From assembly GCA_009869945.1 (NCBI GenBank), contig WIXG01000010.1, positions 496,001 to 560,000 of the forward strand: a DNA stretch of 64,000 bases, given 5' to 3'. This document shows, piece by piece, positions 24,601-39,600 of the stretch. The notes under the pieces are model-generated. The model was not told where the DNA came from. It worked only from the letters and a program-made list of their open reading frames with translations, and made no database searches. Numbering within the stretch: the first letter of the stretch is position 1; each line of letters begins with the position of its first letter. The position numbers were made by a program, and so were the translations under genes. The DNA is from Mesaphorura yosii (Eukaryota; Arthropoda; Collembola; Poduromorpha; Tullbergiidae).

Positions 24601-27600
24601 ATAGGACGTTCGAACATTCCAGCACTGGACAACATTTATATTTTCGTAACAGCAACGACACACTTCACACTGCTGACGGTTTCGATCTTTAAAAAAAGTA
24701 ATTCACTTCAGTCGCCCATCGCCCTTCTTGTGTATTCTTTTGTTGTGCCTGGACTCTGGACTTTTCACGACTACAAAAATTCTAATGTCTCTTCTGTGAC
24801 CGACCAAATGAAAGGTGGCAAGACGACAATTCGTCTGTCCATCACACACTCAGAAACTTTCGCACGAGTACAAGCGTTCATTCCTTTCATGAACAAAACA
24901 CAAAAGATGTCAATTCCACTTCCGGAGATGCTTTGGCACGATTAAAATAATTAATAATGCTACTCTTGTATCACGTTCACTGCCCACACGAACGACAATT
25001 ATTCGTCAGATTGGAGTGTCAAGCACAAAAGCGAAGCGTGCGAGCGCCTCACGCCAAAACTGTACACGCGATCGAAACTTTTTGAGTGCTGACTGCAAAC
25101 TGCCGCAACATGCCCCACCGAATTCCAAAGTTAGTCTGTCTCAAGTCTGAACCTCAACCCTCAACGCGACTTCAACTCTTCGCGTGCTTGGGCTTTTAGG
25201 TTTGGGTTGTTGGGTATAAGTTTTTCCAAAGCTTTAAAACCAAGCCAAGGCGGGCTAGGCCCAAGCTTTTTGCGCTTGCTCTACCCTGCCTTGCAAGCCT
25301 TTGGTCTTACTACTTGCTTGCAGTTTACTGCTCGGTGTCAAGCCGGATTTAGCGTAGCGTTAATCCTTTGTGTTCACTGCTTGAGTTGACGGAATTATGT
25401 GCCCGATAACCTTTGCACCGAAATAAATAAATAATGCAGTATCGCGAACCAATTGTAATGCAATGCTTGGGCTTGGTTGACAAAGTTTACAATGACAAGA
25501 GACTACAACCTTGGGGATTATCTTTCATCATGCTCATAAATGTGGCTCACGATAAGAGAAGTAGAAGTTCATGGCGACACTCGGCTGGTCATTCCCGATG
25601 CGATGAAACCCTCGAAGACAAGAATGTAGAAACCACACACATGATACAGATTAACGAAGGCCGATTACTTAACCAAAGAACACGAATGCCAACAAAATAC
25701 ATCACACCGCATGAAACACAGTTTAGCTTAAAGTTCACGAAAGCCTACGCGTTTTAAAATGTGCAGCCCGCACAGAATAAATCAAGCTGGATGCCTGACA
25801 CAGTTTTCGCGAAACAGCAAATTTCTCAGCACCACGACCACATGCATGCAGGCACGGACACGGAAAGGAGATTAACAATTATTTACTTTGTGATTGCGCT
25901 AATATTTGTTTTCCTGCCGCTTGCTGTTCTTCGGAGCTCGGCCCTTTACTGCTCTCAAATTCTTATTCTAGCAATTATGTAAGCTGATACGGCTTATGGC
26001 CGGGCCTGGCCCAGTCTAGTGTCTCACGGAAATATAATACGTGAGCGGCCGAGGAGCGTTTAAGCGTCTAATCGCGGGTACTCATTTGGCAAATGAGGCT
26101 TAAAATTTTTATTCAAGATGTTCGCTTGCGTACCCTGCAAGATGTTGGGCGGGCGGGCGAGTCGCGAGTCTTGTGCAAGAAACATGTGTTTCGTGACTGT
26201 AGCGCGAGATTAGCCAAAAATTAATACTGCAGGAGGATTAGGGGCTCATAACGGCTGAAGCTGAATGCCTTGCGTGCATAATTTAAAAGAACACTTTTGC
26301 TGTTTATCTTCTGCAACACAACTTGTGCGCACGATGTCTGATGTTCGAAGCGGGATGAAAGAGCAGGGATCACAAAAAGGATGAGTTTAAAATTTGAAGC
26401 TGTTGAGCTGACGGATAAAGTTACCAGGCAGCCGCCAGACAGCAGAAAGCAGCAAGCGGGCTTTGAACAACTTTGCAAAAACGTGAAGTTTGTCTCAATT
26501 TGCCTTTGCCCGACATTTTTCGACGAAAACCGAAAACATAAGAGCAAAGTATGAAAGCTCTTGCAATTCCTGAAAACGGAGAGTTTTGCGTGTTGCGGGT
26601 GACCGAGACAGAAAAGTGAAAAGGAAGGATGCGAGGAATGAAGCAATTTTTGCGAAAGGCGAAAATTCAACCTCGATGGTGTTCGCCAGAGTTATTTTGT
26701 TCAAGAAGTGGTGGTGTGCCGTCCCCGCGTACCCGGACACTTTTAGTTTTCCACTTGAACTATTCCACATCGTCGTCGTCTCACTAGTCTTCTCAGGCTC
26801 AGCCTTGCTTTCATCCTTCATTTCCTTCCATCCAAGCAGACAGCAGCAAAACAATTTCACCTTTGATTCGTCTAATGTACTGTGCTGTGCCGTGCAATGG
26901 CGTCATGTTGATCAGCTCGGACAAAGTTCACATATCCTGTTTATGCTTATTGCCTGTACTACTGAAATTTCGCATTTCGCAGTCATTCGCGCGAGCAATT
27001 CTTGGCTTGGCCATGACCCTGTGTTATGTGGTGATGGCGATGTACGCTAACAGCCGCTACACAAGCTGCCACTTGCCATTTACTTTAGTGTCGAAGTGCC
27101 TGGAGACAGACAGTTTCTGCTTTTGTTGGGCTACGTCGCCGCTGAACGCTGACGAATAAAGCCCAATGAACAATGATAGTTATTAAGGTCATTTTACAGC
27201 GAGTGAGCGCAAACGAGACGAAATAAAGTTATACGGCTCAATGTTTCCATTGCGAGGGATTTGTGTGCCATTTTTATTTCAGACAATACAAAGCTTCCTT
27301 CTTCTCCCGTTTTACGGCTTACTCACTTTTTCCTGTCCTGTGTGTTTCTGGCAATATGAGATTAGGAAATTCTCACTGCCTGTGAGCCTCCTGCCCGGCT
27401 CGCAATTTGTCTGTTTTGCAATTTTGGTATTCAGACATATTTCCCTAATCTTTCCACGAGTACAAACACTCACAAAGCCTCTTTGAAAAATGCGGGCAAT
27501 TCCAGTGGGTGTTAAAATATTTGTCAGTTAGAACACAGAGAGGAGGAATAAAATGAAAAATGCGGGGTAAGAGTCTCAGCCACCGATTACGGTGAATTGC

Positions 27601-30600
27601 AAACTGGAAACCACAACCACACGTTTGTATGCACATTCACAATTTACGGCCATACCGAGCCTTTGCCTTTCACTTCCACCTCAATTCACTTTGCTGTTCA
27701 CTCCACCGTGCCGCCATCGCCATGTCGTGCCACCATCAACTCTGGGCAGCGCTAAAGGAGAAAGAAAGAATGGCAGGCAGTTCTGAGAATTTAACATTCC
27801 TTGCTCATGGCTGCGAACAGAACAAAGCATGAAAGCATTTCTATTAAAACCGGGAGAAAGTTCTTTCTTTACATTTTGCATGGTGCCGTGATTTGGCATG
27901 AATGCACACAACCACGCACCGACCTCAAAGCGATTCCAAAGCAATACGGTGGTCACGCTCACTTGACGGTCTTGCCACTGGCGCAAGAGGGCTGGCGGAA
28001 AAATCATTGAGCTCAGTGAAACAATTATATTACTACCAACCGAGTAGAAATGGAAAAATTCACATATCACAGCATCGAGGTGAGCAGCCGGCTCGAGTCT
28101 TTTCTACTCCAGAGATCAAACCCATAAAGAAAATGATGCCGCTTCCAGGAAACGAATTACATTTACTGGGTCACAGCTTCGAAGTATCAAGAAAGAGCCT
28201 AGGATAAGTGTTGGCGTCAATCCTGGGTCGGATCAGAACAAATATTGCCTTGTTGAGTCGTGGCGTGGATCGGAGAGGATAAGTGAACTTTCTTGTATCC
28301 AATTCCAGGCAGATCAGACGTGTCCATCTTGTTTTACAGAACCAGCAGCAGCAGCAGACTCACAAAGGGCCAAGGCCAAGCATCCAGGATGATACGGATG
28401 CAAGAAAATCATTGAAATATCTCGTTCTCAGACCGGCATCCATCAGGCCATACCCGGAGCACATGTCAATGTCAAGAATCAATAGTCAATATTCTTGTGT
28501 CTGCAACTGCATTTGATGAGGACGAACATGAAACGAGCATCTTTTATTCATATTTGACAACGGTGTGCAATTTCAGTGTGTCACACGGAATACGACAAGG
28601 AACATGGAAGATTCCATTCTAAAGTGGAAACTGAAACCACACTCGACACGATGCGAGTCACTCTGGCAGAAATTTCCTGATGGCTTTATTATCCGCCGGA
28701 ATTGGATTTGGAGGGCACGGGCGCGAGTGCCTGTGAGTACGAATGAAGTACATTTCTGCCTTCTGGTTGCAAGGCTGCAGCTGCGGGCAAGGCAAGGCAT
28801 GCGAATTCTAAGTTGCAATTCCTTGAGTTTGAGTCTCAGCCGTCTCATCATAAATGTAAAATGGAAGGTGAGCAGAATATAAAATAATTTCGGCGAATTG
28901 GGAATTTACAACCAAAGCAGACGCTGGAGCCCATGAGAAGAGGACCACGAGCACAGGTTTCACGATCATAAAAGCAAAAGCAAGGCAACATCACAATGTG
29001 CCCCGAATCATAAAAGAGCACGTCGCAAGAATCAAAACTCCGTTTCCATTCATTGCATTGCAAAAGTTTGTACTGCCAGGCTTTACGTTTTAGAATGATT
29101 TGAGCGAAAGAAGGAAATCCGCTGAGTTGGACTGAACTTTACTTCTCTCCGCGGGAATTCGCAATATACAATTCGCAGCCCACTGTTCATAACAGCGTTG
29201 AGGTAAACTCAGAAACTCAGGCCATCGCAAAAAGTAGTATGTATATTCGAATTTCCAGCCGAGCCGCTTAATCGGATTGCATTATGAATAAAAGACGCTG
29301 ATGCTGGATGCGAATTGTCGTCACATTGTGCCAGAGTAAACGCAGAGCAAAGATTATGCTCGTGTGTACTTTTCGTACATAAAAATGTTGCCACACAATG
29401 AAGTAGCACATTGGAGGAGTAAGTCTCGGATTTCACTCCATGGAATTAGAAACACAATTCAATTTCCTCTCCGGGGCTCAGATTAGGATCAAAGTTCAGG
29501 CTGCTAAGCCGCCTTCCCGTAGCAAACATAGGCGCGTGCATGAAACGGCTTGCCAAAGGTTATGTAAGCCAGCCACGCAAGTTTATAATTATTCATCGAG
29601 TCCCTGCCAAGCCGTGAGCTGCTTGCCGTGTGCTTCTAGGTTCTAAACGCAGCGTTGTCGGAGTGCTTAACTGGAATTACAATGCAAATGATGTAATTCA
29701 ACTCGAACTTGCCTTCCGGAACATTTCTCCTTGATTGCGCTCCTAGAACTGAATACACGAATACACCGGCATGGCACTAGGTTAATGTTCCACCTACCGA
29801 CTCCTGACTCATGGCGACGGCACAAACCAGACAACAATAATCCGTCGAATTAGCATTAACATTGCTCGGGCATGCGGCATGGTATCTTCAGGGAGGGACC
29901 TTGAACTCCGGGAAAGAAAAACTTGAGCCTTGTCTGCGAAGAAGCTTCCAGGCCGTCGTACCCGGAATTACGTTCTTTCAAGAGCCATGACCGTAACTGT
30001 AACAGGGAAGACAATGAGAGCACGTGCGGATTTTTTTTCCCCGAAAATAAATTCTGAATGAAGATCAGCAGAATTGCTTTCAAAATGTTAAGCGTTCTTC
30101 AGTTTCAGAATAATTTGCTTTCAATTTGCAATATAATACTTCTTACGCCGTAATTCGAACAAATTGGCAGCGCAAAATAATGAACCAATGATACTAATGA
30201 GGTAAGATTGCTGGATGCTCTCCAAATTCAGAGTCGCAATTTGATTCCCAAAACAGGAACAATAAGCTCTTGTTTCTTTCCTGGAGCAGGCACAGCTTTT
30301 CCATTGTTTAAAAATCCTCATTGTGTGGGAGCAGAGTGCAGAAACAGAAACGTAGAAATTCGCACACATGATCGGGCACAACAAAATTTGACTTCAAAGA
30401 GTAAAAAAAAAATAACAAGCTAATGCTGGGCTGTTCCAGTGCAGTGAAAGAAATAAAAGAGCCTGGAAACTTTGGATATATGGGATGAGGCTAATGGAAC
30501 CTCAGCAGCAGAGCTCGTTAGTCGGAGACCGGTGCAGATGCAGACTCGTGCAGTGCTGTGGAGTGAAAATTAGTTTCACCGAAACAATGCCGACTGATGA

Positions 30601-33600
30601 AACCAGCCTCCGTACATAATGCAATGCAATGCGAGGTGCTCACATTTTGACCATTAAAGGCAAGTCATAAATTCGGCCGCATATTACAACGGAGCTCAAG
30701 AGATAAATGCAGATTGGCTGGGATATTCCGCTCCATTGCCTTAATAAAAGCGTCTGGTGCGAGTTCGCTGAGTACACAACTTGTTAACAAAGCCTGACCC
30801 AAAGTACGAGTGATAGCTCGTTAGAAGCAATCCACGTAAGGAAGGATCACAGACCGTGAATAATGAAAAAACAAAATCAAAATGCTGAAAATTAGACCAA
30901 TAATCAGTATGAATAGCCTGCCTGCGCTATCTCGAATATTCTGTCTAGTCCGTCGATGTCAGCCAGCCAAGCAATCTCGGAATTTGACTGTTTGTTTTAC
31001 ATGGTCGGTCGTAGTCATGTTTTGGACAAGAAAAACAAGGCAGGAAATTAGATAATCATCTTGTTTGGAAACCCTCGCCAAAGAACAGGCAAATATTTGT
31101 TTACCCGCCAATTGCACTTCCATCAGGCATAATCTGATTATTTTATGACTGATAAACGACATTATTTCTTTCTGTCCATGTTCTAAATGCCAAATCTGGG
31201 GACGTCACGCACAACGCATTGGCATTCGTTCACAGCAGGCAAAAATCAATGAACGCTTATCTTTGCTTGGACGTGGACCAGCTTTCAGGCGGAGAAATAG
31301 AAACAGAAACCATCTGTTTTCTAGTCTAGCTAGAAATGAACTCGCAGGTCGAAGAGAACGCCAAGCGCAATAAATATTTGTACACGCACGATGAACAAAG
31401 TGGCCAAAAGCATGCCAATTGGAAATAACGACTAAGAACGCCACAATTATGAAGATGCCTGTGCTGTGCTGTTGGTTTGCTAGACATCAAAAGCCTGACT
31501 GAGAGCGCTTGATGTTGTAAACGAGACATTATAGCTGCACGACCACATCTTCCTAGGAACGGGAATGTCAATACCAATTAGAGAAGAGGCAAACTCGTTC
31601 GTCGACACTCTACGATACAAAAACTCAATGCAAGTTAATATTTTTCGTGTCCATGTGACTTAACACAGAAACCAGCATTTAAAAACAGCTGCTGACTGAC
31701 TCAAAACAATAAGAGTTTCTATCAACAGAATCCAGGCGAGTCGACAGTCGACTCTTGGCCTTTAAATCTTCAACCTCACTTTAAACTTTCATTGAGTCCT
31801 CTGTCTTTGTCGTTTAGAATGCTCTTAAACTGTCATTCTTCTCTGTTTTCGTTTTCTTCTCGTCTAAACCTTATTTCTACTTTAGTTTATTCGACTGTCA
31901 AATGCCAAACGCCAAGTACACAAACTTTCTCCCAGGCCAGAGTTTTTTTTACAACAAAAATCATTAAATTCTTCACCGGATTGTTTGACAGACACACGAT
32001 TTTCCCGCCTGCCAGACTTCGTCGTCGTTTTCACTGGAATAGCTCGTATGGGCCACATCAATCTGCGACTGAGGCGAGGACGAGAAAAGTAAAGTGTCCT
32101 TTGGGTACGAAGGTGGATAAATTCCGTACACCGCCTTGCCATTGCCATTCAACTTTCGACGGCTGAAAATGTCAATCCTTCTCGCGAGTCTTAAACTGTT
32201 AAACTTTTATAGCATTTGACAGATGAAAAATCACGGAACAATGGAGTCGAGTCAGCGACGACCACGATTTAAAGAAAGAAAAGGCTCTTTTCACAGTTCA
32301 CAGTTTTACGCGTTTAATTAAAGTCGATGCTGAAGAATTGTGGTAGCTCTTTTCTTTACCTTTCCTTTTACTCAATTTATTACTTTCATCTCCAGGAAAG
32401 GCTGAAGCTTTGCTTTGCAGTGCAGTGCCTAACACTCGCTTGCGCTCGCTCGCAATGAACAATTCACCAACAGAAGCAGATGAGATGTGAGTGGAACTGC
32501 GAACGGGAAGCCATTCTAACACAATATTCGGGAGTTATGGATTTTCAAGAGGAAAATATGCTAGATACCAGCCAACCAGCCATTGTTCAGTTCAGCACGC
32601 ACAAGAACGCCGGCACCACGCCACATGCCATAATTTAAGTGCTCAAGTTCCTGTCAATAAAATTCAATTTTATCTCTCCTCTCATCACAAAATTAATTTC
32701 TGCTGGGAGTGACTTTATTCGATCCTCCTCGAAGAAATTAACGTCAAGTGTCAAAATCATTGGAGGCGTCTCATTTCGTCCAGACTACAGAGACGTGATT
32801 AAAATATCAAGTCTATTCCAGAAATTTTGGAATCTCAAATATTCCAACAACACCTTTTTACTGGCAACCTATGGAGTTACGAGAAATTGTGGACATAATC
32901 TGAAAATCAACGCTCTTACTTTAAAATATTCAGTTTATGCCGGCCAATAATCATGTTATAAGCTCTCCAAGCTTCATTCCGACCTTTCTTTGCTTGAGGA
33001 GGCGCCCATTCGAGACAATTCGGGTCAATTTGAGTGTCCTTGAGCCGGCCGGCCTATTATCCACAGCTCCCTGCCTCCGTTTCTTTTACTTCATTCATCT
33101 CCGTCTCGCTCTCTTCTGTGAACAATTTCGCGCTTTTCGCAACAACCCGCAATAAAAGTTGCTTGCTGTATATTTCATACCGTCAACTCTTTCCCCGGCT
33201 TGCCATATCCAATGTTCCAATACTGTCAGCTTATGGTGCGTGACCGAGTGTGATGTGTGAGAGCCATCAGCCCTGAGCAAATACAAACTACGGTCTCGCT
33301 CTCGTTTTGTTTCTTCCCGACTCCCACTTTTTCTGCTGTCAGAATTGTCAGAATGAGCACATGAAAGAAAGCAGGCAGGGTGAAAGCTTTGCAAACTAGC
33401 GGGAATGAAGTTATAATTTTGTTAACTCTTTTGCTTTTCCAGAACTCTTTTTACTTTTTTTGACGCTCTGCGCTGTGTTGCAAGCCTTTCTTTCATCTTC
33501 CATTTTCCTTTCCGAAGAAAAGAGACTAATTAGAGCTTATGGAGTTTACGCAATTATTATTTCATTCATCTCTTCACTCACTTTCATTCGTTGTCGTCGC

Positions 33601-36600
33601 ATGTCGAATTCTCGTGAATTTTTCAACACAGTGCAGCCAGAATCGCCATACGATTCTACGTACTATCGATACCAATACTGCTTCAGCAGACTGCTTGGCG
33701 ACGTCGTCAGCCCCAAGCCAAGCCAAATTCTGTCGACGACAATTGTAACATCCAGCATGAAGGAAAGTCAACTCTAGGAACGACAAAGCAACTGAATCCG
33801 ATGATGTATCTCTGCAACGCACAACTTTTGTTCCCATCAAGCAAAAGCACCGAGGTCGTACGTGGGATTTCAGCACTTATCCCCGGAGTGCAGATAAAGT
33901 GAATGAACCATGCTGCAACTGCAAACTTCTTTCAAGATTTTGCCATTTGCTTTGTAGAGAAATGGCAAAACGGAAAATGGATTACACGGGAAATGAAGTC
34001 GAAGTCGTGGAGAAGCGATTTTCCGGCTGCGTCTGTGGAAAAAAGGCAGTGTAGAGCAGTGCAGTGGAACAAACGCCCACGACTCGTACATCTTCGTCAA
34101 TGGCAATTTTTGGCGATAACATGTGGCATGGCATGCTTGCAACTTTGCAAGTTTGTTAAAAGTTTAGTCACTTTCGGATGAAAGTATGGAATACTATCGT
34201 TAGTTACACCTTGCCTTGCCGTGAATGGAGAATGGCGAGTCTTGCCAGGTACAACTTGAAAGTTGCGACCTGCAGTGTGGGAATTCTGCACCTTACTCAG
34301 TGCTGCTCTTCCTCGTCTGTTTGCCGCTGTCAGACTAGATTTTTGTAATTTCATATCTGCAACATATTTTTGAGCTAGTTTCATAACTTTCGCCAGCCGA
34401 AGAGGAGAAGGTCATTCATAACAAGGCACAGCAAAGCTCCGATGAAGCGTGCGTAATTCCACTTGGAACTTCATGTAATTAAATAAATCGCGTATATTTG
34501 GTGCAGTGCGAAGTACGGCGCCCGGAATTAATAAACAGTTGCAAGAGTCTGGATATTTTTTGTTGTTCATGTAACTTTAATTTATAAAATTCCTCCTGGT
34601 TATTTAATTGGGAATATTTCGTGTTGTATTAATAGAATATGAGATCTGCATATAAAGCTAGACCAAGTTCGTGGTAAAAGTGGCAGGCTCATATTCACAG
34701 AAAATGGTACGCTCGCGAGAATTCGCGCGAAAGATAAGGATATGGCAAATTCATAGACGCGTGCAGCAGCATCCTGAATATTAGAAGCTCCACTCCACAC
34801 CATGGTTCTTGTCTCCAGTACTGGAAACTTTTAGTAGAGCGAGACTAACTCAATCTTGCCTGGTCGCGTTCTCTCCGATTCAGCAGCTCAGCAGCGGCTC
34901 CTATTTTGAGAATAACTCTATGGCCTGGCGAAACTTCAGACTGCTGCGTGCTGCAGATGTGCTCCGCGCAGGGCAAGGTAGTAAAAATGAGAAGATAATT
35001 GCTCCGGGTCAAATACGGCCTCTCCTTCAACGGGCTCCAATCTAGGTCTCGTCTTTCCACACTTTATATGTGAAACTGCACGGTCACTTCTTATCCTGGG
35101 TTATAAAAATAAAATAATAATAAGAAGCGCAACTTCTTAATCTCATAATTCATAATCTGCCACTTGCGAATATTAAGGGTGCTTTACAATAGGAGATTTT
35201 AGAACTCGAATTATTTAGCGTCATGTACAGACGAATCGGGGTACACACTTGACACAACTCGGAATGCTTTTAAATCTTCGCCTGGAGAAATCGATCATTC
35301 TCAAATTCAATAGTAGAATCGTACCCATTTACTCAATGTTACGTTTTACGTCGTTTTTACACTGGAATCTAAAAAATGCTTCGAAATACGAACTTTAGTA
35401 CGCATCACGCCGCGGGAGTTTTCCAGCGATTCGCTATTTCTGGAGCTCCACTTTTACCAAGAATAGGTAGACAGCAAGTTTAAAAAAACTACCAACTCAA
35501 GCTTTCCTTTGATCTGAAGACAATGCCAACGAAGAATCTGTCTCCAGTCTCCGGTGTGAGCCATTTCAGCAACTGCAAGCAATTTTGTTTTTCGCGTAGC
35601 CTGCAATTCTTCAAATGTAATAAATCTCCCTTAAGGAACAATAAGCCTGATTGTTTTTATGAACTTCTGCACGTTCTAGCTCAAATGATGAAATCAAAGT
35701 GAAAACAGCAAACTTAAGTAAAATATATTACGCTTACGTGCTGTCCTACTACGGGGACAGAAACATGGTAAGCTATTTTCTTGTAAATTGCAAATTAATT
35801 TCCAGACTCAATTTGTACGAATTCCTGTTTCTGGCATTCCGGATTCACGGCAAGACTTTCTCCGGCTATGAAGACAGTACAAAACAACGGACTCGGGGCT
35901 TACCTTGTCGCCGTCATTTCCTCCGCTGTTTCCAGAGCCGAATGACGCCTCGGAGACTCTGTCGTTCATGTCGAAGCATTCATCAGCGGAACTGATGTCC
36001 TCCAAGTCACTGAAATTGTATTGTAGTAAAAAAAAAGTCAACGTAACTTGTTTCAAAATCTCGGTGACGTTAAGAACATAAAATAATCACACGGTTAAAA
36101 GTATATCAAAATCTAATCATAATAGGTATGTACCGGCTGGATCTGTGGCTCCCAGTCTCGGATTTGGATGGACTTCGTGGAGCATTCAGTCTAAACGCCG
36201 CGTTCAGATAAGTCTCTTGGATCACTTCTCGTAGCTTCTTTACCCACATTTTCTTAATTTCAGCAGATGAAGCCTGAACCCAAACAAATTCAGCCAAATT
36301 AGTGTAATTATTACAACTTACCTACAGGCGAAAAGGCGTGCACGTACCTTTATCACAATTCTGTAGTCAGCCACTGGAGATCGTCCCGTCCATACTGCGA
36401 ACTTACAGTCGTCGTTCTCAATGCATTCCGTCACACCAAGCTCGGACGTCTGCGTTCAAACGACAGGGTTACAAAAACTACGTCATGGAAAAGAAGAGGC
36501 TCGTTTCCTTAATTCTTACCAATAGTTTGGCCTTGTAAATGTACTTGACTTTGCCACTCGAGTCTTTAACTTCTTTGCTGAAGAGAAGGTACATCTCAAA

Positions 36601-39600
36601 CAAGAAGATGTGTCTGTCCCTTGCTTTCCTGATAATTTGCTTGGGATCCCACACTTGGAAACTGTCTTGAAGTATTACTTCACCGAGCTTATCCGCAGAA
36701 GTATCACAGGCGTCCAGAAGAGAAAGGTGCATGGCATCATTGGCCTTCCTTGGCACATTTAGCATCACGTCGAGTCCGTCCTAAACCGGGAAGGAAACAT
36801 TTAACCCCTGAAATTGTCGACTAATAAGATAAAGCGTACCTTGATCTCTCCTGGTCCTTCATCACAGCATGATTGCAAGTCTTTCAGGAGAAGCTGGTAT
36901 TTAGTAATTCTTTGTACTGGCTTTATCAAGTAAGCTGGAATAGGATGCTCCAAGTTGTGCAGTTTTTGAACACTTTCAAAAAATGTCCCGCCATTCTGAA
37001 TAATCAGAGTGTTCGACTCCGGCTTGTTTTTGCAATATTGGACGTACATGTCGAACTTATGAGCCTAAACGGAAACAGTTCGATTAACGATGAAGTCTGT
37101 CAGATCACGATTGTAGAAAATGCGTACCCATGTCACAAAACAATGTCCAATGTCTTCCGGCATCGTTTCATACTTTTCCAATTCTTTCACAAATATTTCC
37201 TTGTGGAACTCATAAATCTCTTCCATATTGCCGAATATAATTTTCTCCTTTCCTTTAATTCCAGGCGGAACTGCGGAACTTGTCCTCATTTCGTACAGGT
37301 AACAATTCACGCAGGTTTGGAGATCTTTCACGTAGGACCGTTCAGTTTGAAGCAACTCTGTCATGATAAATCTGGAAAATGGAAATCAACTTTTGTTAAA
37401 TAAAATCACACTGACGCACGAATAAAGTGAATGCAAATCCGCCTACTCTCGTCTTCTCTTCCTCCTTGTTTGTTCCTCGTTGAGATCTTTGTTCTCTTCA
37501 CAGCTAACTTTTGACTCAAGACTAGAATCCGAATGGCGATCAAGAGATAAGTCAGTTCTGCTCTCGCTGATTTTAATTCCTAGAGCCTCCTCAAGTTGAG
37601 ATCTAGGTAGCAACAGAAATTCTTGTATATTCCAAAGCACCTTCCTCATTATTCAAAAATTTCTGCATAACCTACCTATACTTGTCCATTCTGGAACTGA
37701 AATCCTTGTATCGATGATCCACAGTCGCGACCCATTTCTTGATGTCGTTAGCGTGGAGATGTCCAGTTTCGACGAGGCTGTCAGCCAACTGAATAAGCAA
37801 CTTGACTCTTTCTCTTGTTTCCTAAAATATTAAGTTAGTTTTCAGTGATGATTATCAGCAACAATGGCCATGGTAGGCGTAATGCGACTAAAGTAAGCAA
37901 CTAACCTTTGCTGTCACCTTGAACTCGTTGTGTTCTTGCAACAGAACTGCGGTTTGTTCCCCGGATTCGCCAACTTGTGTATGCGTCGACAAATAAAAGT
38001 CTCCAGTGTCATGAATCCAGTCAATCGCTTGTTTTGCCGACCTAAATTCATTTCCGATATTTTAGTCACTGTTTCGCAGTAGCTGCAAACTGAAGCTCAA
38101 TGTTTTCTCACCATTCAAACATGACGTACTGCAGGCACTGGTCCAAATGCTTCTTTCTCGAAGTCCAGTACTGCATGACACGATTTTCTTGGACTAGTAG
38201 TTTGTCCAAAATGACTGCGAACCACGAGAAAGAAAAAAAAACAATTACCACTCTACTTCATTCGACGACGAAGTCAATACGCGCATTATGGAGCAAAATT
38301 GTCTCAAACTTATCTCGTAAAAATAGAGCGCTGAATGTCTGCACATTCAACACTCAGAACAGAGTGTCAATTATATTTCTGCCGCCGGTGCTGGACGCGG
38401 CACGCTGAATAGGATATGTGTGCTGATAACCGGTCGATTCTGGCGGACGCTCTTACCTTTAATTTTCGGTTCAGGCGAAATATGACCAGCTTCTGTAAAT
38501 TGGTAGGAGTAAGAGGCACGCTGACAAATCTTCAAAAAGTTTCTTGCCGTTGTGCGAGCATGAGTGCCTTAATAAAATCATACAAACGTCAATAAATAAC
38601 GCATAATAATAGGAAGTTTTGCTTGAATTGGGCTGCTCGTTTCTTACATGCTTTCATGAACGCTTCTTTCTGCTCCTGGTGTTTGTTAATGAGGTAACTT
38701 AGTTGTGTGGTTTTGTCGGTGGAACTTGCGCTTACTGGACTCGAACTTCCATCCAGTAGGCAGTAGTCTTCATCTCTTTTGTACTCTCGCTCCAGACTAT
38801 CGAGAACTGAGCAAACCTGTAATCAAATGAATCGATGAGTAAATTGAACAGGTTCGGCAGTCGCAGTCATTAAAATAGTTATTTCAGAACTGACCTGCTC
38901 AGCGGTCTTGTAGAAACTCAACGCAGAATGGTAGAGTTTGTGCCTCTCCTCAGCTGAACTGACAAGCTGATGCCAGCGTGTTGAGACCTCGTCCGAAACT
39001 TTCTTGATGCCCGGCGCATCGTAGTGATTTCCTCCGATGAGGGCTTCCGCTTTCAAGTTGACTTGGACGGCGAAATTGTGCGTTTTCTAGAATGTCACAA
39101 AGGAGAAAGTAAATGAAGGAAGCCACAATAGCTTGACATTACGAGAATTGAGAAGTGCACATCAAAGTGGAAGCCTGTGTTGTTATATTTATAGTGCTTG
39201 TAAAGTGAGACAGGTATGAACGCCTGAACGCAAACGCGTGAAAGTTGTTCAGGAACACTTAATAAGCTACACATGCACTGCGTGCCTGCAATTTCCCATT
39301 CCATGCTTTCTTTTCCGGAAAACTTACCTCCAACGCTTTCTTCAATTTGTCATGGTCATTCTTCATTTGCTCCGCTTCTTGAAGCGAGCTAGGAAATGTG
39401 AATGTGGCAGTCAACATCGTTTCACCATTACGGATCCAACTGATCACCTGCACAAAGAGAAACACGAATTCGTTAGAGGCATGCATGGCGTGAAATTCAA
39501 TTCGAAACCTGTCACGACTTGCAATTGCAATGCAAAATTACGTCCACCGTAAGCATAATATACTTGTGAGACTTGAAACTTTAAATTGTTAAAATTCGTG

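Larger units (their letters stand above)
23641..35903. other. long trio intron between exon 30 and alternative exon A
   Basis: About 12.3 kb of intron with a likely isoform A promoter at its left end. It holds a short (CAG)5 run at 28343, a perfect 8-base palindrome pair at 31738-31754, and a weak candidate leader exon at 26733-26821. No independent gene recognised on either strand. Confidence 0.6.

Noticed and set aside
26221-26670. 149-codon minus-strand ORF in the long intron.
   Set aside because: Cys/Ser/Phe-rich composition with no domain and no phase-compatible splice signal; overlaps an equally long ORF on the other strand.
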